DNA from: Pseudomonas sp. 5P_3.1_Bac2
Lineage (GTDB): Bacteria > Pseudomonadota > Gammaproteobacteria > Pseudomonadales > Pseudomonadaceae
NCBI RefSeq assembly: GCF_025465995.1
Contig: NZ_JANLNY010000023.1
Coordinates: 1 to 64,000 of the forward strand
Length of the DNA: 64,000 nt
Direction of reading: 5' to 3'
Part shown: piece by piece, positions 57,469 to 64,000 of the stretch
Layout of the letters: each line of letters opens with the position of its first letter
How positions within the stretch are numbered: position 1 is the first letter of the stretch
Position numbers and translations under genes: made by a program
Notes under the pieces: generated by a model
What the model was told of the DNA's origin: nothing
The model's database searches: none
Seen by the model: the letters and a program-made list of their open reading frames with translations, nothing else

Positions 57469-59784
57469 TTAGGCCCCCTTAAGCCGGCGCAGATTGCCGA
57501 TCACTGACTCCAGCGCGCGGTCAAACAGCAGCGCATCGTCGAGCAGGCGAATGGCTTGGCGGCGGAACTCCACGGCCAGGCCCATGCGGGTTTTCTCCAG
57601 CACTTTGATGCCGGTGCGATTAACGAAGATATATTTACCCGTGGGTTTGATCACCGCCGCCAACTTGCAGCGCAGCTTATGCTCGGCGTCTTGCTGAAAC
57701 TCCAGCCAACTGCCGACATGCAGGTTGTCCACCTGCTGCAACGCCTCATCGTCATCCGCCAGGATCACCGGCGTCTCCGGCGCCGCCACTTCCCCCGGCG
57801 CCAACAGCACGATCTCCTCCACCACTTCAACCATCTGGGGCGGCGGATCAACGGGCGGATAGTCCATCTCGGCGACAACGTCAGAACGTTCCGCCGGCTC
57901 GCCAGCTGCAGTCACGCTAGCGGGCGCGGTATTGACTTCAGCGCTCGCCAACTCAGGTGCAGCAGAGGCGCTTGAATCAGGAGTAGCGATGGGTGGTAGT
58001 AGGCGCAGTAGCACTTGCCGATGCAACGGACGCAACTGACTTAGCAGCTCAACGCTGACAAAAGGATCTACCGCCGCACCATCCAGCCCTTCCCGCAGGC
58101 CGCGCAGCAGCCCCGGCAGCAAGGCCAATACACGGCTGCGATCAGCCGTTTGCAGTGCCGGGTTTAAGCTCCAGATCAGCTCATCCATAACCCGCAATAC
58201 CGCTTGCCACTCACTGGACTGCGCGCCATGTTTTAGGCAGGTCAGCAACAGCACTTGGCTCCAGGCCTCTTGCAGCAAACGCACCACCACCTGTGGCAGG
58301 GTTTTGCCCACCAGCCGCTGGTTCAGTGCCTGCTCCACTTCCCGCCGGGCCAACGCGGCCTTGGCACTGCCCTCCTCGGCATCACGGGTGCGCTGCTCCA
58401 GCAGCTCACTGCGACGGCGCTCGTCACCGGTATAGGCGATAAAGTCGGCGAGCAACTCGCTGAAAATCTGCGGATCATCGACAAAATCATTGAGCAAGCG
58501 TTGCACCACTTGCTCGATCTTCTGATACAGGCTGTCGCGCTGCTGATCACCCTGTTCGCTCCAGCCCAAAGCAGCCGAGGCGATTTCATTCAGCAGACGC
58601 CGCGCCGGATGGCTGCCACGGCCGAAGAAGGTTTTATCCAGCACCGCGACCTTGAGCATGGGGATCTGCAAGCGGGCGATCAGGGCTTTGAGCGAGTCCG
58701 GCAGGCTGCGGTCATCGAGGATAAATTCAAACAGCATCGACACCAGGTTGATGACGTCTTCATCCACCTCGCCAACCACCCGGGTTTTACCGGCCTTGGC
58801 ACTGGCCCGTTGCAGCAGGCCATGCAACTGCTCGCGCACATCGGCCTCGCCACTCACCACTTGTGGCGCACGCTGCTGCAAGTGAGAGAGTAAGCGCAGT
58901 AAATCATCACTGCTGATCGGCAACGCATCGGCAGGCCGCGCCACGCTCGGGGCGCTACTGCGCACCTGCGCCAGCAAGCTTTGCAGGGCACCAAATACCT
59001 CCTGCACCGCCTCACCATCCGCCGCCACTGGGGTTTCCCCACGATTGCCCGCGGTGCTGGTAGCTGGCCGTGTGGCCGGGCGACGCGCAGGTGGCGTGGA
59101 TTTCAGCTCGGGCAATACCCCGGCGGCGATCAGCGCCTGATTCGCCTCGGCATAGAGTTGATCCAACTCACTGAGCACATACTTCTCAAACAGCTTGAGG
59201 ATGATCAGCTTGACCTTGATCTCCACCCCAAGCCCAGCACAGGCGTCGAGAAACAGGCCGGATAAGCAGCTCGGCCCCAGCGGGTTGTTTTGGCTGTCGA
59301 GCTTTTGCGTGACGATCACATTCAGCCGCGCGCTGAATTGGTTCAGCGCGGCCGCATCGCGGGCCAGCACCTTGGCCACCATCGACTCCACCGCGACTGA
59401 CTCTTCCAGTGCATCGTTTTGCACCAGCGCCAGGCTATCGAATGAGACTTTGTCCAAGCTCGGCGAAAGATTGAGCTGGTACTGATTAAGGCTGGCGAAG
59501 GCCTCCAACATCTTGTGCAGAAACTCGCGCTCGATGCCTTTGCGCTTTAAGCGCAAATCGCGCATGGCCTCAAAAAAAGCATTCTGTTCCGCGTTACTTA
59601 GTGCCCGGTCTGCCATCTCAAACAGGCTGTCATCGGCGTTATCAAATAACGCCTGCAAGGCCCCACGCAGTTGTTGTGCCGCTTTGTCGCGTACCTGTGC
59701 CAACACCAGCGGCAGCGGGCTGGCGGCGGGCGTGCTTGCGGGGGATGGGGCGCCAATGTGCACCACCTTCGCCTCAGTTTTCAT
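57469..59784 (-). CDS. DUF1631 family protein
   Basis: 771 residues from ATG 59784 (AGGAG upstream). Long, mostly helical and soluble, with an acidic Ser/Pro/Ala-rich linker (~635-680) before a C-terminal beta-rich domain (~690-765: GSWLEFQQDAEHKLRCKLAA, KYIFVNRTGIKVLEKTRMGL). The latter resembles the PilZ-like end of DUF1631 proteins (tentative). The old label 'thymidine phosphorylase' for the family has no support. It lies between ampD and nadC, as in other pseudomonads. Confidence 0.82.
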   Translation of the reverse strand: MKTEAKVVHIGAPSPASTPAASPLPLVLAQVRDKAAQQLRGALQALFDNADDSLFEMADRALSNAEQNAFFEAMRDLRLKRKGIEREFLHKMLEAFASLNQYQLNLSPSLDKVSFDSLALVQNDALEESVAVESMVAKVLARDAAALNQFSARLNVIVTQKLDSQNNPLGPSCLSGLFLDACAGLGVEIKVKLIILKLFEKYVLSELDQLYAEANQALIAAGVLPELKSTPPARRPATRPATSTAGNRGETPVAADGEAVQEVFGALQSLLAQVRSSAPSVARPADALPISSDDLLRLLSHLQQRAPQVVSGEADVREQLHGLLQRASAKAGKTRVVGEVDEDVINLVSMLFEFILDDRSLPDSLKALIARLQIPMLKVAVLDKTFFGRGSHPARRLLNEIASAALGWSEQGDQQRDSLYQKIEQVVQRLLNDFVDDPQIFSELLADFIAYTGDERRRSELLEQRTRDAEEGSAKAALARREVEQALNQRLVGKTLPQVVVRLLQEAWSQVLLLTCLKHGAQSSEWQAVLRVMDELIWSLNPALQTADRSRVLALLPGLLRGLREGLDGAAVDPFVSVELLSQLRPLHRQVLLRLLPPIATPDSSASAAPELASAEVNTAPASVTAAGEPAERSDVVAEMDYPPVDPPPQMVEVVEEIVLLAPGEVAAPETPVILADDDEALQQVDNLHVGSWLEFQQDAEHKLRCKLAAVIKPTGKYIFVNRTGIKVLEKTRMGLAVEFRRQAIRLLDDALLFDRALESVIGNLRRLKGA

Positions 59785-60075
59785 TGCAAGTCTCCTGCAG
59801 CCGGGGCTGTGTTCAGCGCGCCTGACTGCATGCGATCGACCGAGCGTCATCCCTGAGGCCAAATAGCTGACGTCAAAAGTTAATAAGTCCGTGCACGGCA
59901 TTATAGGTAGGCCGCCGCGCTTACCAACCGGCCATCGCCACAGACATGACCTAAGTCACAGATGCGATGCCAGAGCCTCCCAACGGTCATTAGCAGGCTC
60001 GGCGCAGACGGGCAAAAGTGGCGCGCACGCCGACCAGTAGAACAGACAAATACTGGGCAAAGCCGAAGCAGCCCT

Positions 60076-60081
60076 TATAAT
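60076..60081 (+). promoter_or_regulatory. -10 box of nadC
   Basis: Exact TATAAT 28 bp before the nadC ATG, within the 325-bp divergent gap to DUF1631. No clear -35. The rest of the gap (59785-60075) shows no gene or other recognisable signal. Confidence 0.55.
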
Positions 60082-60109
60082 CGGCGGCTTCTGTCGACCG
60101 GAGCACACC

Positions 60110-60958
60110 ATGCCTAATCTCTGCCTAGCTGATCTCACCGCCGAAATTGAGGCGAATGTGCGCCGCGCCCTGGCAGAAGACATCGGCAGTGGCGATATCA
60201 CCGCGCAACTGATCCCCGCCGACCGCCTGGCCCACGCCACCATCATCAGCCGCGATAACGCGGTGGTCTGTGGCACCGCGTGGGTCGATGCGGTGTTCCG
60301 CCAGATCGATCCGCGCGTGGCCGTGCATTGGCAAGTGCAAGACGGTCAGCGCTGCAGCGCCAATCAGGCGCTGTTCCATCTCGAAGGTCCGGCCCGCGCC
60401 CTGCTAAGTGGCGAGCGCAGCGCCCTGAATTTTCTGCAAACCCTGTCTGCCGTAGCGACCCGCTGCCAGCACTATGCCGACATGGTGCAAGACACTGGCG
60501 TCAAACTGCTCGATACCCGCAAAACGCTGCCGGGCCTGCGCCTGGCGCAGAAATACGCCGTGACCCAAGGCGGCTGCCATAACCACCGCATCGGTTTGTA
60601 TGACGCCTTCCTGATTAAAGAAAACCATATCGCGGCCTGCGGCGGCATCGCCCAAGCCATCACCGCCGCGCACAAAATCGCTCCCGGCAAACCGGTGGAA
60701 GTGGAAGTCGAAAGTCTGCAAGAGCTGCAGCAAGCGCTGGACGCTCAGGCCGACATCATCATGCTCGACGAACTGAGCCTGGATGAAATGCGCCAAGCCG
60801 TGGCCATCACCCAAGGCCGCGCCAAACTGGAAGCCTCCGGCGGCGTCAACGAAACCACCTTGCGCAGCATCGCGCAAACCGGCGTGGACTACATCTCCAT
60901 CGGCACCCTGACCAAAGACGTCAAAGCCGTCGACCTGTCGATGCGCCTAAGTCTGTAA
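60110..60958 (+). CDS. nadC: Quinolinate phosphoribosyltransferase
   Basis: 282 residues. Motifs: [20 protein letters not shown] (PRPP and quinolinate binding), [12 protein letters not shown] and the C-terminal [20 protein letters not shown] barrel strands. It makes nicotinate mononucleotide from quinolinate and PRPP in de novo NAD synthesis. It is followed directly by a repeat-flanked RAYT gene instead of the pilin gene that follows nadC in P. aeruginosa. Confidence 0.96.
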   Translation: MPNLCLADLTAEIEANVRRALAEDIGSGDITAQLIPADRLAHATIISRDNAVVCGTAWVDAVFRQIDPRVAVHWQVQDGQRCSANQALFHLEGPARALLSGERSALNFLQTLSAVATRCQHYADMVQDTGVKLLDTRKTLPGLRLAQKYAVTQGGCHNHRIGLYDAFLIKENHIAACGGIAQAITAAHKIAPGKPVEVEVESLQELQQALDAQADIIMLDELSLDEMRQAVAITQGRAKLEASGGVNETTLRSIAQTGVDYISIGTLTKDVKAVDLSMRLSL

Positions 60959-60960
60959 AT

Positions 60961-61094
60961 GCCAACGCAGGATGGATACCCGTAGGATGGATTAGCCGCG
61001 CAGCGGCGTAATCCATCACACCCAAGCCGCACCGCACCAGTCATGCACACACCGACAACGGTGCAAGCGCCTGTGCGGCGATGCACCCTACGGG
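60961..61094. repeat. Left flanking BIME of the RAYT gene
   Basis: Direct-repeat partner of 61801-61933. Forward hairpin 60982-61017 begins with GTAG; reverse hairpin 61060-61091 ends in CTAC. The reverse hairpin is the same family as the plus-strand hairpin at 33225-33261. Confidence 0.85.
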
Positions 61095-61169
61095 TCTGGA
61101 TACTCCCATCCACCGGCCACGGAGTGTTCCATCTCTACCTACCGTTAACATCCAAGCGAAACCCGCCCC

Positions 61170-61700
61170 TCATATATCCCCAAGCACATTCACACTGGCA
61201 TCGCCCGCCCAATCCTTTGGGTATAACCCTCGGCGTACATCGCGGTGAAAGGTCGAATAGGGCCAGTCCGCCACACAGCTCACCAGCCCATGCTTAAGCG
61301 GATTAACGTGTACGTAATCAACATGGCGGCGGTAATCCTCGTCATCACGAATCCAATGCTCCCAATAACGTCGCTGCCAAATACCCCGTTCACCGCGTAA
61401 CACTCGCGACGGCGAACGCGCCTCGGTAGCCGGCAAACTTTGCGAGAAATGCGACTTGATCCAGCGCCAACGCAGAGCGAAATCACTGTCGCCGGGCGGT
61501 AGGGTCCACACGCAGTGCATATGCTCTGGCAACACCACCCAAGCATCCACCTGCCAAGGCCGCAAGCCTTGTGCGCGTTTTACCGCCGCACGCAACACCT
61601 CGACATGACGCACCAGCAAATCGTTATGCCGGCGCTGCCAAAGATTCACGGTAAAAAACCAAGTCCCTCCATCCTGAAGGGCACGACGATAATTCGGCAT
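61170..61700 (-). CDS. rayT: REP-associated tyrosine transposase (RAYT, Y1 family)
   Basis: 176 residues from ATG 61700 (GAGG 6 bases upstream). The HUH motif is PEHMHCVW (His-x-His), and the catalytic Tyr lies in DYVHVNPLKHGL, the RAYT-type YxHxNP block. RIWQRRYWEHWIRDDEDY and YSTFHRDVRRGLYP are typical of the family. RAYTs are single-copy domesticated relatives of IS200/IS605 transposases that cut single-stranded REP DNA near the GTAG. Here the gene lies inside such repeats. It looks intact. Confidence 0.92.
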   Translation of the reverse strand: MPNYRRALQDGGTWFFTVNLWQRRHNDLLVRHVEVLRAAVKRAQGLRPWQVDAWVVLPEHMHCVWTLPPGDSDFALRWRWIKSHFSQSLPATEARSPSRVLRGERGIWQRRYWEHWIRDDEDYRRHVDYVHVNPLKHGLVSCVADWPYSTFHRDVRRGLYPKDWAGDASVNVLGDI

Positions 61701-61800
61701 TCCTTGCCTCAACTATCAAGCGCAACATGTATGGGAAATGAGCTGCCCAGCCAAGCTAGCTGGCATAACCCATTACCGCCACCCGCTGCGCAGAATGGGG

Positions 61801-61980
61801 TTCACGCAAGATGGATACTCGTAGGATGGATTAGCCGCGCAGCGGCGTAATCCGTCACAACCAAGCCACACCCACCAGCCAGGCGCAGCCCGGCAACGGT
61901 GCAAGCGCCTGTGCGGTGATTGCAGCCTACGGCTTGAATACCCGCAAGATGGATTAGCCGCACAGCGGCGTAATCCGTCA
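61801..61980. repeat. Right flanking BIME of the RAYT gene plus one extra hairpin
   Basis: 61801-61933 is the direct copy of the left flank (forward hairpin GTAG 61821; reverse hairpin ends CTAC 61927-61930). A third, forward hairpin follows at 61944-61980 with a mutated start (GCAAG for GTAGG) and CACAGC in its loop side. Confidence 0.85.
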
Positions 61981-62007
61981 TGGTGGGGTGATGGCTGGGC
62001 GGGGGAA

Positions 62008-62907
62008 TTAGCTGGCGGTTTGTTCGAGGATTTTGAAGAACACGCTTTCCAGCGACACCGCCGGCTTGACGCTTAACACATGGCCGCCGAGGTTATTGAG
62101 CTGGCTGATAAAGGCGGGCAAATCGGCCTGGCTGATTTCGTTTTCAAACTCCGCCTCGCGCAGTTGCTTGGCGTCCGGCAACAAGGCTTGGGCGGTGCTG
62201 TAGCGCACCAGCATCTGATCCACCCGCTCAGCGGCCAACTCGCGGGGCGAACGCACGGTCAGCAGCTCGCCCTTGTTGATAAAGCCAAAGCGGTCAGCAA
62301 TCCGTTCGACGTCATGCAGCACATGGGAGGTAAAAAAGATCGCGCCGCCCTGCTGCTTAAACTCGGTGAGAATCTCCACCACATCCTTACGCCCCACCGG
62401 GTCCAGCCCCGACAGCGGCTCATCGAGCACCAGCAACTTCGGCTGCACTGCCATGGCATGGGCCAAAGCCACGCGCTGCACGTTACCCTTAGACAACTCG
62501 CGAATACGCCGCGTGGCATTACCCGCCACCGAGAAGCGCTCCAACCACTGCAGGCACCAGGCATCGGCGTCTTTGCGTTTGATGCCGTACATGGACAGGC
62601 CCATACGGAGGATTTCCAGCGGGGTGAACTGCTCATACAGCGCCGGCGACTCCGGCACAAACGCCAAAGGCTGGCGCGCCTCGGCGCGATGGGCATCGAC
62701 GCCATAAATACGCACGCTGCCCTGGTAATCATTGATGATGTCGAGCATCACCTTAATGGTGGTGGACTTTCCTGCCCCGTTAGGCCCGACAAAACCAAAT
62801 ACCTCGCCCTCGGTCATGCTTAGATTGACATCGCGCAGGGCCTGTACGGTTTTGCCTTTACTTTTAAAGGTGTGGCTAACATTTTCGAACTCTAGAGCTG
62901 CCCTCAT
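62008..62907 (-). CDS. ABC-2 type transporter ATP-binding protein
   Basis: 299 residues. Walker A GPNGAGKST, signature LSKGNVQRVA (LSGGQ variant), Walker B LLVLDEPLSGLDP and the switch His in TSHVLHDVE. The C-terminal extension (~210-299) is typical of ABC-2 ATPases with a permease partner. The ATG overlaps the stop of the preceding gene (ATGA), so they are one operon with the permease gene at the edge. Substrate unknown. Confidence 0.9.
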   Translation of the reverse strand: MRAALEFENVSHTFKSKGKTVQALRDVNLSMTEGEVFGFVGPNGAGKSTTIKVMLDIINDYQGSVRIYGVDAHRAEARQPLAFVPESPALYEQFTPLEILRMGLSMYGIKRKDADAWCLQWLERFSVAGNATRRIRELSKGNVQRVALAHAMAVQPKLLVLDEPLSGLDPVGRKDVVEILTEFKQQGGAIFFTSHVLHDVERIADRFGFINKGELLTVRSPRELAAERVDQMLVRYSTAQALLPDAKQLREAEFENEISQADLPAFISQLNNLGGHVLSVKPAVSLESVFFKILEQTAS

Positions 62908-63743
62908 GGCTGCTTCTCCAATTCGGCAACCTTCATTTTCTTTAAAATGACACTACCTTCGGACAACTCATATCCAAGACCTAATGGGTCTCCTGGGAGC
63001 TCTTTTAGATAGGCCTTATTCACGAGATGATTCAAATCCACCAACTTCCCACGCTCAGCCTCATAGCGACGCTGCGCCTTACGCAATAAAACCAAGCCTT
63101 CTAAACGAACAACTCGCTTATCAAGCATTTTTTTAAGTACTGGATCATTTGCATCATTACGCTGCTGTATCAAGTAATCCAATGCCAGCCTTTCATCCGA
63201 AAACTCTTCAACACGTAGCATTACAGCTAACTTCCTAAAACTCGCTGCATTTTCCGCCGACCTTTGCGCACCGAGCTCAAGAACTCGCTCAGCCTCATCA
63301 ATATTTTTTTGAAAAAAAGCTAGATTAACACCGTAAAAGAAAGGAGGCACATAGTCCCAAACTCTGCACTTTACCGCAGCCTTGAGCACATCATTTCCCT
63401 CATCTACAGCCCCACCCCATGTTAATAGCCCATTAGCTAAATAATAATTATCTTCATGACAAGCATTCAGCTGCGCCACTACTTTTTGCGCCCGAATAAA
63501 ATAATCTGAATCAACGTGCCCATTTTCAATTCCAGTGGCTGATAAGCGCATACTTTCAATATTTGCAGCTAAGAAACGATCACCACCATACAACGCTGAA
63601 AGAATTGATGCTGGAACAACAACCCGATCGACATAGCTAATCGGACTTTGATAGACGCTGCTTACCGAATACTGCCTAGAAAATACTAAAAACATGCTCA
63701 ATAGCAGCGCTACTGACAAGAGAAATAGACCATGCATTCGCAT
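62904..63743 (-). CDS. Exported or membrane-anchored helical protein of unknown function
   Basis: 279 residues. An N-terminal signal-anchor (~5-22, LFLLSVALLLSMFLVFS) is followed by a helical, TPR-like region with cysteine pairs and a C-terminal segment ELPGDPLGLGYELSEGSV that resembles the end of GspG-like pilins or repeat proteins. I do not recognise a family. It lies between the permease and ATPase genes, 1 bp after the permease stop and overlapping the ATPase start, so it probably belongs to the same transporter. Low GC content. Confidence 0.75.
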   Translation of the reverse strand: MRMHGLFLLSVALLLSMFLVFSRQYSVSSVYQSPISYVDRVVVPASILSALYGGDRFLAANIESMRLSATGIENGHVDSDYFIRAQKVVAQLNACHEDNYYLANGLLTWGGAVDEGNDVLKAAVKCRVWDYVPPFFYGVNLAFFQKNIDEAERVLELGAQRSAENAASFRKLAVMLRVEEFSDERLALDYLIQQRNDANDPVLKKMLDKRVVRLEGLVLLRKAQRRYEAERGKLVDLNHLVNKAYLKELPGDPLGLGYELSEGSVILKKMKVAELEKQP

Positions 63744-63744
63744 T

Positions 63745-64000
63745 TCATGAAAACCGTTTTTTGTATAGCGCTAAGATAGCCAGAAATAGAATCAAGCCTG
63801 CATAACTAAGACTTGAATAAAGCAGGAATGGCCAGCCCGATGGCAACAACTCTAAATTTGAATATAAGGCAATCTCACGAACATCCAAAGCGCCCAGATC
63901 AGGTAAAAAAAATCTCAGCCCCCCCAACCCAAAACTATAACTATCAGGATCTGAAACGACGTAATCGTTAACTCCTAAAAGTTCAATCACGGACGAATAA
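63745..64000 (-). CDS. ABC-2 type permease, C-terminal part (5' end outside window)
   Basis: The frame is open to the right edge of the window, so the GTG at 63990 need not be the start. The visible 81+ residues contain a periplasmic stretch (GLGGLRFFLPDLGALDVREI), a last membrane helix (SYAGLILFLAILALY) and the short basic end KKRFS, typical of ABC-2 permeases. It is the first gene of the operon with the helical protein and ATPase that follow. Confidence 0.72.
   Translation of the reverse strand, partial: YSSVIELLGVNDYVVSDPDSYSFGLGGLRFFLPDLGALDVREIALYSNLELLPSGWPFLLYSSLSYAGLILFLAILALYKKRFS

Larger units (their letters stand above)
60961..61980. mobile_element. REPtron-like unit: RAYT gene between direct copies of a paired-hairpin repeat
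   Basis: The left copy (60961-61094) and right copy (61801-61933) are direct repeats of ~133 bp. Each has a forward GTAG hairpin (GTAG at 60982 and 61821; core GATTAGCCGC-GCA-GCGGCGTAATC) and a reverse hairpin (CTAC at 61088 and 61927; core GCAAGCGCC-TGTG-CGGCGATTGC type). A further forward hairpin with a mutated GTAG (GCAAG) lies at 61944-61980. The RAYT gene lies between the two copies on the minus strand. Confidence 0.85.

Noticed and set aside
56776..57507. Frames of 81 and 145 aa with repeated peptide blocks
   Set aside because: They read through the 147-bp hairpin array; the peptide repetition comes from the DNA repeats.

Overview
The window is chromosomal DNA of a gammaproteobacterium of the genus Pseudomonas or a very close relative. 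The evidence is gene order: amn, an acyl-CoA dehydrogenase with its TetR regulator, ladS, thiD-thiE-hemL, a DUF1820 gene and miaB-phoH-ybeY-corC-lnt follow the order I remember from P. aeruginosa, and so do piuA/piuC, speC, a chemoreceptor, ampE-ampD, a DUF1631 gene and nadC. No rRNA, tRNA or CRISPR locus is visible.

Layout. 1-1750: the end of an aromatic meta-cleavage cluster (4-hydroxy-2-oxovalerate aldolase, then a flavin reductase fused to a MarR-like domain). 1750-14200: housekeeping genes (hrpB, a lipoprotein, a fieF-type cation exporter, an Lrp/AsnC regulator, a globin, rluE, a GNAT protein, amn, an MFS transporter, an AidB-like acyl-CoA dehydrogenase and its TetR regulator with a perfect palindromic operator). 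14200-26820: ladS facing thiD-thiE-hemL, then miaB-phoH-ybeY-corC-lnt. 26820-47740: an iron island with three TonB-dependent receptors, each with its own accessory genes (a PepSY/DUF2271/DUF4198/flavodoxin-reductase set; piuC plus a Sel1 gene; a DUF3649/PepSY/DUF3325 set), at least three Fur-like sites, and a MacAB-OpmQ-type tripartite exporter. 47930-60960: speC, prfC, a TatD-family nuclease, a chemoreceptor, ampD-ampE, a DUF1631 gene and nadC. 60960-62000: a REP-associated tyrosine transposase (RAYT) between two direct copies of a paired-hairpin repeat. 62000-64000: an AT-rich ABC-2 transporter operon that runs off the right edge.

Two observations stand out. First, the LadS orthologue keeps an intact histidine-kinase core, but its C-terminal receiver has lost the phospho-acceptor aspartate (Asn instead) and three other conserved receiver residues, so it cannot relay phosphate in the way described for P. 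aeruginosa LadS. Second, the gene-free gaps are filled with several hairpin families that look different but share one design: the tetranucleotide GTAG followed by an imperfect hairpin, arranged in inverted pairs and tandem arrays. At two loci the arrays have a period of 147-148 bp. The RAYT at 61.2-61.7 kb is flanked by members of this superfamily and is the natural candidate for having spread them. One element even supplies the stop codon of the TatD-family gene.

Starts were chosen by ribosome-binding site and family length. Identifications are by reading the protein sequences; no database search was run.
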